Shown: positions 51,901 through 60,079, counted from the stretch's first letter. The stretch: 64,000 nucleotides of DNA from PALSA-600 sp037142875 (GCA_037142875.1 JBAWZV010000006.1:1-64000); one strand, 5' to 3'. Notes: a model not told the origin generated them from the sequence alone. Numbers and translations are program-made.

Positions 51901-53526
51901 GCTCATCACGATCGCCTCGCGGGTCGAGTCGATCGGTGGGTTCGTGACCTGCGCGAACAGCTGCTTGAAGTACGAGTAGAGGAGCGGGCGCTGGTCGGAG
52001 AGCACCGCAAGGGCGATGTCGGTGCCCATCGAGCCGAGCGCCTCCTCGCCGTTTCGCGCGAGCGGGGCCAGGATGACCTTCTGATCCTCCTGCGTGTAAC
52101 CGAAGGCGAGCTGGCGGGCGCGGAGAGGCTCCTCGCGCGGCACGAACGGTTCGCGTGCGGGAAGGTCGTCGAGATGGACGACGCCATCTCGGTACCACTC
52201 GCCGTAGGGCTGGCGGCTCGCGATCTCCTGCTTCAGCTCGGCATCCTCGACGATCCGGCCGCGGGCGAGGTCGACGACGAAGAGGCGTCCGGGCTGGAGC
52301 CGCCCCTTGCGCAACACGTTGTCGGCGGGGATGTCGAGCACGCCGGTCTCGGACGCGAGGACGACCCAGCCGTCTTTCGTCTCGACCCAGCGTCCGGGTC
52401 TAAGACCGTTCCGGTCGAGCGTCGCACCGATGATCGTCCCGTCGGAGAAGGACACCGACGCGGGGCCGTCCCAGGGCTCCATCAGGCAGCCGTGGAAGTC
52501 GTAGAAGCCGCGCAGCTCATCGGAGATGTCGTCGCGGCCGGCGTAGGCCTCCGGGATCATCATCATCACGGCGTGCGGCAACGACCGCCCCGCGAGCGTG
52601 AGCAGCTCGAGGACGTTGTCGAAGTTCGCGGTGTCGGAGCCACCGGCGCGGACAACCGGGAGGACCTTCGCCAGGTCGTCGCCAAACAGCTCGGAGGCCA
52701 GCTGCGACTCGCGCGCGCGCATCCAGTTGACGTTGCCACGGACGGTGTTGATCTCGCCGTTGTGCGCGACGAACCGGTACGGGTGGGCGAGCTCCCAGCT
52801 CGGGAAGGTGTTCGTCGAGAAGCGGGAGTGGACGAGGGCGAGCGCGCTTTTCATCCGCTCGTCCTCAAGGTCGGGGAAGCAGCCCCGAAGCTGCGGCGCC
52901 ATCAACATCCCCTTGTAGACGAGCGTCCTGCTCGAGAAGCTCGGCACGACGAGGTCGGTTCCGGCGGCCTTCTCGGTGATCCGGCGGATCACGTAGAGCT
53001 TGCGCTCGAACGCGTCCTGGTCGCCTGCGAGCTCGGGTGAGCAGCCGACGACGAGCTGGCGGATCGTCGGAGCGACGGCCGTGGCTGTCTCGCCGATGGC
53101 GGAGAGGTCGACCGGCACGTCACGCCAGGCGATCACACGCTGCCCCTCGGCGACCACGGTGTGGGTTAGCAGTCGTTCAACCTCGGCGCGGCGGTGCTCA
53201 TCGCGCGGGAGGAAGCAGACGGCGACGGCGTACTGGCCCGCGGGTGGAAGCTCCTCGGAGATGACGGCACGGAAGAAATCGTCTGGAATCTGGATCAGGA
53301 TTCCCGCCCCATCGCCCGTGAGAGCATCGGCGCCTACTGCGCCCCGGTGCTCGAGGTTCTCGAGCGCAGTGACGGCGCGCTCTATCGTCTCGTGCGACTG
53401 GATCCCGTCGAGCTTCGCAACGAACCCGACACCGCAGGAGTCGTGCTCGAAGGCCGGGTCGTAGAGCCCGACCGGCTCGGTCGGGCGCTGACGAGATCGA
53501 TTATCAGGTGTGGCGCTTGGCGTCAC
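48934..53526 (-). CDS. gltB: Glutamate synthase large subunit
   Basis: 1530 residues, full length. The N-terminal glutaminase (Ntn hydrolase) has its nucleophile at Cys31 (EHDSCGVGFVA), implying removal of a 30-residue propeptide. The central and FMN-binding domains follow (GEGGEDPVRFTP; HDGGTGASPLSS; GADEMGFSTAPLIA, with the 3Fe-4S cysteines in CIMMRACHLNTCPVGIATQ), then the C-terminal GXGXG beta-helix (GSAGQSFGAWLAKG). It makes two glutamates from glutamine and 2-oxoglutarate. The GTG at 53526 is set by AAAGG at 10 nt and by the family start. Confidence 0.96.
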   Translation of the reverse strand: MTPSATPDNRSRQRPTEPVGLYDPAFEHDSCGVGFVAKLDGIQSHETIERAVTALENLEHRGAVGADALTGDGAGILIQIPDDFFRAVISEELPPAGQYAVAVCFLPRDEHRRAEVERLLTHTVVAEGQRVIAWRDVPVDLSAIGETATAVAPTIRQLVVGCSPELAGDQDAFERKLYVIRRITEKAAGTDLVVPSFSSRTLVYKGMLMAPQLRGCFPDLEDERMKSALALVHSRFSTNTFPSWELAHPYRFVAHNGEINTVRGNVNWMRARESQLASELFGDDLAKVLPVVRAGGSDTANFDNVLELLTLAGRSLPHAVMMMIPEAYAGRDDISDELRGFYDFHGCLMEPWDGPASVSFSDGTIIGATLDRNGLRPGRWVETKDGWVVLASETGVLDIPADNVLRKGRLQPGRLFVVDLARGRIVEDAELKQEIASRQPYGEWYRDGVVHLDDLPAREPFVPREEPLRARQLAFGYTQEDQKVILAPLARNGEEALGSMGTDIALAVLSDQRPLLYSYFKQLFAQVTNPPIDSTREAIVMSVATSVGSEHNLLAETPEHAHQLVIGGPILRTSELESLRQVDSSIFKAHTIDTTWPVADGEAGLEAALARISTDVDATLATGTNILILSDRLVGPDRVAVPALLAVAAVHHHLVRAGTRLQAGLVVESGEPREVHHFATLVGYGAAAINPYVMLESLGELVENGALPGLTSEEAQTRALKGIAKALLKTISKMGISTISSYCGAQIFEAVGLAPDLVNRHFTGTPSRIAGIGADVLARESLDRHARAYPASHDGLLPLGGIYAWRAEGEHHQWNPETIALLQHSVRAGGYKTYKEYAKLVNEDAARRATLRGLLDFRFEGEPIPIEEVEPASEIVKRFATGAMSLGSLGREVHETLAVAMNRLGGKSNTGEGGEDPVRFTPEANGDSRRSAIKQVASGRFGVNINYLANADQLQIKMAQGAKPGEGGQLPGHKVDKYIASIRFTTPGVGLISPPPHHDIYSIEDLKQLIYDLRCANPEAQISVKLVAEMGVGTIAAGVAKCNADHVLIAGHDGGTGASPLSSIQSAGIPWEIGLAETQQTLVMNDLRSRIWVQTDGQLKTGRDVVIAGLLGADEMGFSTAPLIATGCIMMRACHLNTCPVGIATQDPVLRARFKGTPEHVVNFFFYVAEEARQIMARLGIRRFDDLVGRVDLLVADQAVDHWKGRGIDLSNLLLVPDVPAGTPLRRTRDQDSSLDSALDWELIERAKPAIEHGAPVHAEVGIRNVNRTVGGLLSNAITKAHGAVGLPEGTIRFTFRGSAGQSFGAWLAKGVELTLVGDTNDYTGKGLSGGVVAVRPDEAATFTAEENVIVGNTVLYGATAGRAFFRGLAGERFAVRNSGASAVVEGVGDHGCEYMTGGIVIVLGPTGRNFAAGMSGGIAYVLDEDGGFTRRCNHELVDFDPLEAGDVETLRRLVEEHLERTGSAVADRLLADWEASLATFVKVMPRDYKRALAELAADSEIHYSDDHPVSSGGEGFVTTESEEPEPANA

Positions 53527-53534
53527 AGTGGGAA

Positions 53535-53554
53535 AACCTTTCGTATGGAAGGTT
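53535..53554 (-). promoter_or_regulatory. Hairpin covering the gltB ribosome binding site
   Basis: On the minus strand AACCTT-CCATACGA-AAGGTT folds into a 6-bp stem whose 3' arm contains the AAGG that would bind the ribosome for gltB. TT follows, giving a short T run before the GTG at 53526. It can act as an SD-sequestering stem or a weak terminator. Confidence 0.35.
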
Positions 53555-53606
53555 CCCGCCGCGTCTTGTGTGGCTAGTTCGGCGGGGCGGGGAAGCGATT
53601 CGCCGA

Positions 53607-53675
53607 CTAGCGGGCAGCCTTGATGCGCGCGATCTTCGCGTTGTGCTTGGCGTTGATCGTGTTCTGCGCAGGCAT
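53607..53675 (-). CDS. 22-codon ORF upstream of gltB (candidate leader peptide)
   Basis: ATG at 53675 to TAG at 53607. The peptide starts MPAQNTINAKHNAKIARI and is basic, with one Gln, three Asn, four Lys and three Arg. Almost every codon ends in G or C, as in the real genes around it. It lies 81 nt before gltB and begins about 5 nt after a predicted transcription start. A hairpin CCCGCCG/CGGCGGG and then the SD-hiding hairpin follow it. It may be a regulatory leader or an independent micropeptide. Confidence 0.45.
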   Translation of the reverse strand: MPAQNTINAKHNAKIARIKAAR

Positions 53676-53685
53676 TGCTTCGAAG

Positions 53686-53714
53686 AGGATAGGAACTCGC
53701 CCGCGATATCGCAA
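53686..53714 (-). promoter_or_regulatory. gltB promoter
   Basis: Minus strand: -35 TTGCGA (53714-53709), 17-nt spacer, -10 TATCCT (53691-53686). The start would be near 53679-53681, just before the 22-codon ORF. The divergent ferritin-like gene starts only 63 nt away (-10 TACTCT at 53765-53770). Confidence 0.5.
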
Positions 53715-53776
53715 GTTTGAGCCGTTCGTGAGGGGAGGAGAACGACTTCGCGCGGCGGCGGCGATACTCTCTCCCG

Positions 53777-54601
53777 ATGGAGCCCACAGCTACGTTCACC
53801 GACCCCGAGGAGGCCGAACGGGAGCTGGGACGGGGCGTGCTTCGGTTCTACGAGCTGGCGAAGAAGGCGGAGTGGCAGGTGCGCGACCTTCCGTGGGGTG
53901 CACTGCCGCCGATCCCGGAGTTCCGCGGCAGTGCGCTACGCCAGGCGCGGCGCCGTGACGTCTGGCGGTCGGTGATCACCCAGCAGCTTCAGGCCGACGA
54001 GCTCGCCGTCCAGATGGCGACGCAGCTCTTCTCGATGGCGCCCCACGCCGAGGCCAAGCTCTACTACACGACGATGGTGCAGGACGAGTCGCGCCACACC
54101 GAGGCCTGGCTCAAGCTCATCGCCGCGGCGGGCGGGCAGGGTGCGCGCGACCCGTACCTCGACGAGATGGCGAAGCTCGTGATCGAGTCGGACACGCTGG
54201 AGGAGAAGGTCTTCCTGATGCAGGTGTTCTTCGAGCGGCTGATCATCCCGAAGTTCAAGGCGATTGCGAAGTCCTCGCCGGGGACGGTGCTCGAGGATCT
54301 CTGCAAGCGGCTGTCAATCGATGACGGCATCCACCACGGGGCCGGAATGGCCTACGAGCGGGTGCTCCTGCTGACCGCTGGTCGAAAGACCCGCGACAGG
54401 CTCGTGAAGGCTGCCAACCAGCTGCTCCCGATCTTCGTGGAACACGAGCTCTGGCGTCCGCCGGAGCGCGCGTGGATCGCGAATGCGATGCGCAGCGCCG
54501 ACGTTGCGCGCCTCAAGTACGAGCTCGAGAACGGCATCCGGATGGCGCAGTCGCTCGGTCTCGACATGAGCGGCGTCGAGATGCCGCGCCTCGTCGCCTA
54601 G
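53777..54601 (+). CDS. Ferritin-like diiron protein
   Basis: 274 residues, mainly helical. Possible metal-ligand positions: QADELAVQMA, the E-x-x-H in QDESRHTEAW, an acidic helix (ESDTLEEKVFLMQVFFERL) and DDGIHHGAG, where an Asp takes the place of the usual Glu of the second E-x-x-H. This pattern fits R2-like oxidases or AurF-type oxygenases rather than storage ferritins. TACTCT ends exactly 6 nt before the ATG, so the mRNA would be leaderless. The substrate is unknown. Confidence 0.8.
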   Translation: MEPTATFTDPEEAERELGRGVLRFYELAKKAEWQVRDLPWGALPPIPEFRGSALRQARRRDVWRSVITQQLQADELAVQMATQLFSMAPHAEAKLYYTTMVQDESRHTEAWLKLIAAAGGQGARDPYLDEMAKLVIESDTLEEKVFLMQVFFERLIIPKFKAIAKSSPGTVLEDLCKRLSIDDGIHHGAGMAYERVLLLTAGRKTRDRLVKAANQLLPIFVEHELWRPPERAWIANAMRSADVARLKYELENGIRMAQSLGLDMSGVEMPRLVA

Positions 54602-54636
54602 CTGGAAGCCGGACGCGCAGACGCTGTCTCGCGGGG

Positions 54637-55314
54637 CTACTTGGCCGTCATCGACGGCGTGAGGCCCTCCGGGAAGGTGATCTTCTCGGGGGCAACAAGC
54701 GGCCGGCCGACCTCGATCTGGATCTGCGTCTTGTTGCTGAGCGGGATCGCGCGCAGGTCGCCGGTCCACACGTGGCTGTCGACGAGGACGGTGACCGCTC
54801 CGTGCGCCGGCCCGACCTGTAGCCGGCTGAGCGTCAGCCCCCACACGTCGAAGAACTGCCCGAGGGAGTAGGCGCGTTTGACGGGCGACTCGACGTGGAT
54901 GATCCCGTCGGCGGTGTGGGTGTGAAGCCACGCGAAGCACGCGCCCTGGGTCACGAACGGCCCTGTTGCGTCGTTTGCGCCCTGGAGCGGTGTTCCGATC
55001 CCGATGCCGTACGGCACCTGTCGCGCGGCACCGTTGACGAAGATCGTCAGGTGCGTGTGGATGTGGAGCGCCACCTTCTCCGAGGCCTGGCACGTCACAC
55101 CCGAGATCGTCTGTCCGAGCTTGATCTTTCCGGGCGCGGCGAGCGGAGCGACCTGCGGGACAGGCACGTTCTCGAGCCCGAGCGGCCCGGGGGCTGGGGC
55201 GGCGACCAGTGTTCCGAGGGTCGAGAGCGGTGCGAGCGAGTGGGACGCAACTGCCGTCGCAGCCCCGAGGAGGGCTGCGACGGCAGTTGCAAGAACGGCA
55301 GATCTGCGCTGCAT
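54637..55314 (-). CDS. Secreted His-rich protein of unknown function
   Basis: 225 residues. A signal peptide is likely (RRSAVLATAVAALLGAATAVASH, cleavage near residue 23). A Pro/Ala-rich stretch follows, then two His motifs, VALHIHTHLTIFVNG and CFAWLHTHTADGIIHVES, which could bind a metal. Two cysteines (VTCQASE, GACFAW) may form a disulfide. The C-terminus has VLVDSHVWTGDLRAIPL. Similar proteins occur in other Actinobacteria as conserved hypotheticals. No neighbour suggests a function. Confidence 0.72.
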   Translation of the reverse strand: MQRRSAVLATAVAALLGAATAVASHSLAPLSTLGTLVAAPAPGPLGLENVPVPQVAPLAAPGKIKLGQTISGVTCQASEKVALHIHTHLTIFVNGAARQVPYGIGIGTPLQGANDATGPFVTQGACFAWLHTHTADGIIHVESPVKRAYSLGQFFDVWGLTLSRLQVGPAHGAVTVLVDSHVWTGDLRAIPLSNKTQIQIEVGRPLVAPEKITFPEGLTPSMTAK

Positions 55315-55347
55315 GAGATCAGCAGATCACGGCTCCCTAAGAGAACC

Positions 55348-55584
55348 GTGAGGATCTACGAGACGGCGATGATCCACTCCGCTGCCGGTCTCGGCGAGGC
55401 AATCGTCGATGGCGGGGCCCCGTTTGACGCCTCGGTGTCGGTCAGCGGTGGCGCGACCTCCGGCGAGACGGGCTCCACGATCATCGAGGCAGGCAGCCTC
55501 GCCGACGCTGTTACGACGGCGGACGGCTGTCCGATCTTCGCCGCCGGCGGGAACGTCGAGGTCTACGAGACGATCGCGATGTAG
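55348..55584 (+). CDS. Small YCII-like protein
   Basis: 78 residues from a GTG at 55348. The layout resembles a shortened YCII-related domain: a central GGAPFDA in place of DGPFAE, then EAGSLADAVTTADGCPIFAAGGNVEVYETI, the usual C-terminal strand. The usual first strand is short and the active-site His-Asp pair is not obvious. It starts 33 nt from the divergent secreted protein and is followed by a strong hairpin. Real gene likely; function unknown. Confidence 0.5.
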   Translation: MRIYETAMIHSAAGLGEAIVDGGAPFDASVSVSGGATSGETGSTIIEAGSLADAVTTADGCPIFAAGGNVEVYETIAM

Positions 55585-55594
55585 GACACGTGGG

Positions 55595-55623
55595 CGGGGA
55601 GTCCGGGGTGGCCCGGCTCCCCG
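55595..55623 (+). terminator. Hairpin terminator after the YCII-like gene
   Basis: CGGGGAG-T-CCGGG-GTGG-CCCGG-CTCCCCG forms 12 bp with one bulged T, beginning 10 nt after the stop codon. A pyrimidine-rich tail (TCTCTGTCTC) follows. Confidence 0.6.
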
Positions 55624-55690
55624 TCTCTGTCTCTCGCGGCGGCGAGCTGTATCGGTTCGACCCGGCCTCTGGTTTTCCGGCCTCAAGCGT

Positions 55691-55698
55691 TGTATACA
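55691..55698 (+). promoter_or_regulatory. TGTATACA palindrome upstream of the permease
   Basis: A perfect 8-bp palindrome inside an AT-rich patch in otherwise GC-rich DNA, 77 nt before the permease ATG. GT-N-AC cores like this are typical of GntR/FadR-family operators, but no such regulator is nearby. Confidence 0.3.
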
Positions 55699-55774
55699 TC
55701 GTCTATTACCGGCGGTTGGAAACGGGCTTGAGGGAGCCTCGCCGGCCAGGGCAAATCGACGAGGAAGGACGCGC

Positions 55775-57385
55775 ATGAGTGGTACGGAACCTGCTCCGAC
55801 GCACATCCAACTGACCGAAGACGAAAGGATCCTGCACAAGCTCGGCTACGCGCAGGAGCTCTTCCGCGCCATGAGCGCGTTTCGCAACTTCGCGATCAGC
55901 TTCACGATCATCTCGATTCTCGCAGGCTGTCTGACGTCGTTCTATCTCGCCTTCCAGTGGGGCGGCCCGGTCGCCGTCACATGGGGCTGGATCATCGTCG
56001 GTAGCTTCACAACGCTCGTCGCGCTCTCGATGGCCGAGATCGCGTCGACCTACCCGACGGCCGGCGGTCTCTACTACTGGTCGTCGAAGCTCGGGAACGC
56101 AGCCTGGGGCTGGTTCACCGGCTGGTTCAACCTGATCGGTCTGATCGGGATCATCGGCGCAGTCGGCTACGGCCTCGCGATCTACGCGGGGTCGCTCTTC
56201 AACCTCTGGTGGGGCTACTCGAACGACCTGCACCACCTCTTCTATCTCTTCGCCGGCTTCCTGCTCTGCGCGGCGCTCCTGAACGTCTTCGACGTTCGGA
56301 TCACGTCGCTCATCAACGGCGTCTCGGCGTACTGGCACGTTGCGGGAACGCTGATCATCGTCGGCGCGCTCATCTTCGTCCCGCACCATCACCAGTCGTT
56401 CTCCTACGTGTTCGGCCAGACGCTGAACAACTCGGGTTTCTCGGGCCATGGCTGGGGCAGCCTGACGTTCATCATGGTCTTCGCGATCGGCTCGATCGGG
56501 ATGGCGCAGTACACGCTCACCGGCTACGACGCCTCGGCGCACATGTCCGAGGAGACGCACCAGGCCTCCCGTGCCGCAGCGCAGGGGATCGTCTACGCCG
56601 TCATCGTCTCGGTGATCGCCGGGTTCATCCTCGTCACCGCGATCTGCTTTGCGATCCCGGACACGACCGAGGTGCAGAACCACTTCGGCGACATCACCAC
56701 CTACATCTGGCAGGCGTCGATGAGCACGCACTGGGCCGAGGGGCTGCTCTTCATCGTCGTCGTCGCGCAGTTCTACTGCCTGACCGCGTGCGTGACGTCC
56801 GGCTCGCGGATGCTGTTTGCGTTCTCGCGTGACCGCGCCGTTCCGGGGCATCAGGCATGGCGGAAGGTCTCCCGGCACCGCGTGCCGGTGTGGTCGGTAG
56901 CTGCCGTCTCCGGGGCGGGCTTCCTGCTGATGTTGCCGACCTGGTGGAACAACCTCGCCGGGTACTACGTCGGGACGTCGGTCGGCACGACCGGGCTCTA
57001 CATCGCGTTCATCCTTCCGGTCATCCTCCGGTACCGCCAGGGCGATGCGTTTGAGAAGGGGGCCTGGAGCCTTGGCCGGCACTCGCGCTGGATCAACCCG
57101 ATCGCGATCGCGTGGGTGACGCTGATCTCGATCGTCTTCATGCTCCCGACTGCACCCGCCGGGATCCCCGGCAACGCCGCGGGCTTCACCTGGAACGCCG
57201 CAAACTACGCGCCGCTCACGATCGGAGGGGCGTTCATCCTCTTCGGCGGCTGGTGGATGCTCTCGGCGAAACACTGGTTCGTCGGCCCGGTCAGGATGGG
57301 AACCGAGGCTGAGATCGAGCAGATCGAGGTCAAGGAAGAGAAGGAGTTCCTGCTTCCGGCCGATACCGCGTTCGAGGAGTCGTAG
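55775..57385 (+). CDS. APC-superfamily amino-acid permease
   Basis: 536 residues with 12 predicted helices. The amphipathic N-terminus ERILHKLGYAQELFRAMSAFRNFAISFTIISIL and the consensus AEIASTYPTAGGLYYW and GYDASAHMSEET are typical of the amino acid/choline transporter (ACT) branch, which includes GABA permeases. GAGGAAGG precedes the ATG. The hydrophilic C-terminus is acidic. The substrate is probably an amino acid or amine. Confidence 0.9.
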   Translation: MSGTEPAPTHIQLTEDERILHKLGYAQELFRAMSAFRNFAISFTIISILAGCLTSFYLAFQWGGPVAVTWGWIIVGSFTTLVALSMAEIASTYPTAGGLYYWSSKLGNAAWGWFTGWFNLIGLIGIIGAVGYGLAIYAGSLFNLWWGYSNDLHHLFYLFAGFLLCAALLNVFDVRITSLINGVSAYWHVAGTLIIVGALIFVPHHHQSFSYVFGQTLNNSGFSGHGWGSLTFIMVFAIGSIGMAQYTLTGYDASAHMSEETHQASRAAAQGIVYAVIVSVIAGFILVTAICFAIPDTTEVQNHFGDITTYIWQASMSTHWAEGLLFIVVVAQFYCLTACVTSGSRMLFAFSRDRAVPGHQAWRKVSRHRVPVWSVAAVSGAGFLLMLPTWWNNLAGYYVGTSVGTTGLYIAFILPVILRYRQGDAFEKGAWSLGRHSRWINPIAIAWVTLISIVFMLPTAPAGIPGNAAGFTWNAANYAPLTIGGAFILFGGWWMLSAKHWFVGPVRMGTEAEIEQIEVKEEKEFLLPADTAFEES

Positions 57386-57410
57386 GTTCATCGACGCCGT
57401 CTGCTGTACC

Positions 57411-57434
57411 GAGGGGCGCCGCAAGGCGCCCCTC
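57411..57434. terminator. Bidirectional hairpin between permease and pepT
   Basis: GAGGGGCGCC-GCAA-GGCGCCCCTC: a perfect 10-bp stem with a GCAA tetraloop between two convergent stop codons (57385 and 57444). It should end both transcripts. Confidence 0.75.
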
Positions 57435-57443
57435 GCACGTCTG

Positions 57444-58697
57444 CTACCGCACGGCGGAGCCGCTGGCTGCGCTTCGCGCCACCCAGGCGGGCTCGGCCCA
57501 GAGCTTCAGCAACTCGACGATGGTGGCAGCCGAGACCGCCATGTCCTGAACGCTGATCCACTCGTGGACCGAGTGGTACTCGTTGCCACCGGTGTAAAGA
57601 TTCGGTGTCGGGAGTCCCATCGCGGTCAGCCGGGAGCCGTCGGTGCCGCCCCGGATCGAGGCGAGGCGAGGCTCCAGACCCGCACGGCGGGTCGCTTCGA
57701 GCGCCCCGTCAACGACGTGGGGCACGCCGTCAAGCACGCTACGCATGTTCCTGTACTGATCCCAGCGTGCGAACGTCGCGTCGGGGCACACCTCGAGCGC
57801 CAGCGCTCGGACAAACGCCTCGTGGCCGGCGAGCTTCTCGTCGTCGTGATCGCGGAGGATGAAGGTGACAGTGGAGCACTCGGCGTTCCCGCTCGTCTCG
57901 GTGGGGTGAACGAACCCCTCCTTGCCCTCGGTCGTCTCGGGTGAGAGCGTGTCTTTCGGGAGCCGGTCGACGAAGGCGGCCGCGAGCTTCACCGGGTTCA
58001 CGAGCTTCCCCTTCGCGGTGCCGGGGTGCACGCCGATGCCCGGGAAGGTCACCTTCAGCTCGACGGCCGAGAACGTCTCGTTCTCGACCTCGCCGACCTC
58101 GGCACCGTCGACTGTGTAAGCGAAGTCGGCGCCGAACGCCGCGATGTCGAAGTGGTCGGTGCCATGCCCGACCTCCTCGTCGACCGTGAAGGCGATCCGG
58201 GCAGTTGTGTGGACGATCTCGGGATGCGCACTGAGGTAGGCGACAGCGGCCATGATCTCCGCGACACCTGCCTTGTCGTCCGCGCCGAGGAGCGTCGTGC
58301 CGTCTGAGGTGATGAGGTCGTGGCCGAGCCGCTCTCCGAGAAGCGCCGAGGTCGCCGGGGACAGTCCCGGGTGGAGATCGCCGCCCGCGTAGCTTCCGTG
58401 GATGATCGGCGTGACGCCTGTACCCGGTGCGTCCGGTGAGGTGTCGACGTGCGAGCAGAGTCCGACGACGGGGCCTCCGGCCGTGCCCGGTAGCGTCGCG
58501 AAGACATAGCCGTGCTCGGTCAGCTCGACGTCGGAAAGCCCGACTGCGCGCAGCTCGTCGGCGAGCAGACGTGAGAGGTCGAGCTGCTTCGCTGTCGACG
58601 GATAGGTCGTCGCGTCGCGGTCGGACTGGGTGTCGATCTGGACGTAGCGACAGAACCGGTCGCGTGCGTCAGACAGGAGCTCGTCGGCGAGTGCCAT
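57444..58697 (-). CDS. pepT: Peptidase T (tripeptide aminopeptidase)
   Basis: 417 residues, M20B family. Zinc ligands lie in CSHVDTSPD, LLGADDKAG and VDEEVGHG (with the catalytic Glu), plus the C-terminal His in GGNEYHSVHEW. It starts with RYVQIDTQSD, the usual PepT N-terminus. It removes the N-terminal residue from tripeptides in the cytoplasm. It lies 11 nt after a YgjP-like gene on the same strand, so they are probably co-transcribed. Confidence 0.95.
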   Translation of the reverse strand: MALADELLSDARDRFCRYVQIDTQSDRDATTYPSTAKQLDLSRLLADELRAVGLSDVELTEHGYVFATLPGTAGGPVVGLCSHVDTSPDAPGTGVTPIIHGSYAGGDLHPGLSPATSALLGERLGHDLITSDGTTLLGADDKAGVAEIMAAVAYLSAHPEIVHTTARIAFTVDEEVGHGTDHFDIAAFGADFAYTVDGAEVGEVENETFSAVELKVTFPGIGVHPGTAKGKLVNPVKLAAAFVDRLPKDTLSPETTEGKEGFVHPTETSGNAECSTVTFILRDHDDEKLAGHEAFVRALALEVCPDATFARWDQYRNMRSVLDGVPHVVDGALEATRRAGLEPRLASIRGGTDGSRLTAMGLPTPNLYTGGNEYHSVHEWISVQDMAVSAATIVELLKLWAEPAWVARSAASGSAVR

Positions 58698-58708
58698 GAC
58701 AGCCAGTG

Positions 58709-59332
58709 TTACAGCCTCACGGGCACGTAGGCGAGGAGTTCGTCTCCATGGTCACGAAGCCAGTGCGCCTCGGCGCGCCAGCCGGGCCGGTCGGCGTCGA
58801 GTAGCGCCCAGAAACGGGGAGAGTGGTTCGCCTCGCAGAGGTGGAAGAGCTCGTGGACGACGACGTACTCGAGCACCTCGGCTGGGGCGAGCACGAGTCG
58901 CCAGTTGAACGAGAGCGTTCTTCGGGCCGAGCAGGAGCCCCAACGTGTCCGCTGGTCACGAACCGCGAGCCGCTCGAAGCTGAGGCCGAGGCGGGCGGCG
59001 TGGCGAGCTGTTGCCTCCTCGATCTCGACGCGTGCCCGGCGTCGGTACCAGCGCTCCAGCGCCTCGGGATCGACGTTGTGCGGAGCGTCGGGGAGGCCGA
59101 GGAGCGTTGAGCGGGCCTGCACCCGGCCGGCGTCGGCGAGCCGCTCGGCGAGCCAATCCATGTGGTCGGCGACGAACCGGAGGACTGTTGCCCGGCTGGT
59201 GCGTTGGGGCGTTCGCACCTCGACCGGATGCCCCGGCCTCACCACGAGGCGGAGGCGCCGCGACCGGCGCGACTCATGGACGACTGCGCGCACAGGCGCA
59301 CCGGCAACGATCAGCTCGAGCTCTCCCTTCAC
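58709..59332 (-). CDS. YgjP/SprT-like metallopeptidase (DUF45)
   Basis: 207 residues. The zinc motif is VVHELFHLCEANHSPRFWALL (H-E-x-x-H with a third His seven residues later). It is preceded by QRTRWGSCSARRTLSFNWRLVLAP, the family signature. The GTG at 59332 is chosen because longer frames run into the divergent DsbA gene. The role of the family is not established; homologues are small cytoplasmic proteases. Confidence 0.87.
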   Translation of the reverse strand: MKGELELIVAGAPVRAVVHESRRSRRLRLVVRPGHPVEVRTPQRTSRATVLRFVADHMDWLAERLADAGRVQARSTLLGLPDAPHNVDPEALERWYRRRARVEIEEATARHAARLGLSFERLAVRDQRTRWGSCSARRTLSFNWRLVLAPAEVLEYVVVHELFHLCEANHSPRFWALLDADRPGWRAEAHWLRDHGDELLAYVPVRL

Positions 59333-59386
59333 CGGGCCGAGCCTAGAGGCGCCCCCGGGTGGAATGCGCCCGGCTACGGTGACCTC

Positions 59387-60037
59387 ATGAGAGTCGAGAT
59401 CTGGTCCGACGTCGTGTGCCCATGGTGCTACCTCGGGAAGCGGCGCTTCGAGGCGGCGCTCGCCCGCTTCGACCAGGCCGACGAGATCGAGGTCGTCTGG
59501 CGGAGCTTCGAGCTCGACCCCGGCGCTCCTGAGCTCCGCGAGGTGTCGTCGCTCGAGCATCTCGCTCAGAAGTACGGGATGAGCGAGGAGCAGGTACACG
59601 CCTCGTGGAAGCAGCTGACGGAGCTTGGCGCAGCCGAGGGAATCGAGTACCACCTCGACCGCGCGCGTAGCGGTAACAGCTTTGATGCCCACCGGCTGAT
59701 CCACCTCGGAGCTGCGCACGGTCTGGGCGACGAGACGAAGGAGGCGCTCCTGCACGCCTACTTCACCGACTGCGAGCCGATAGGTGACGCGGCGGTGCTG
59801 GAGCGTGTTGCTCTTGCCGTGGGACTACCCGCGGATGAGGTGCGCGACCTGCTTGCAGGCGACCGGTTTGCGGCCGAGGTGCGGGCCGATCAGCAGCAGG
59901 CGCGTGACTACGGGATCGGGGGCGTTCCGTTCTTCGCGCTCGATGGTCGGTACGCGATCTCGGGCGCGCAGAGCACCGAGCTGATGCTCGAGGCGATCGA
60001 GACGGCCTGGGCCGAGCACGTTCCCGTCGAGGGGTAG
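59387..60037 (+). CDS. DsbA/FrnE-family thioredoxin-like protein
   Basis: 216 residues. The N-terminal redox motif is CPWC in WSDVVCPWCYLGKRRFEAAL, and the cis-Pro loop is GGVPFFALDGRYAISGAQ. Both match the FrnE-type oxidoreductase group. There is no signal peptide, so it acts in the cytoplasm. TACGGT ends 6 nt before the ATG (leaderless). It is divergent from the YgjP gene and followed by ettA. Confidence 0.92.
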   Translation: MRVEIWSDVVCPWCYLGKRRFEAALARFDQADEIEVVWRSFELDPGAPELREVSSLEHLAQKYGMSEEQVHASWKQLTELGAAEGIEYHLDRARSGNSFDAHRLIHLGAAHGLGDETKEALLHAYFTDCEPIGDAAVLERVALAVGLPADEVRDLLAGDRFAAEVRADQQQARDYGIGGVPFFALDGRYAISGAQSTELMLEAIETAWAEHVPVEG

Positions 60038-60079
60038 TCATCGGTCGTAGGGCCGGGCTCCACTACCCTGGCTCGTTCG

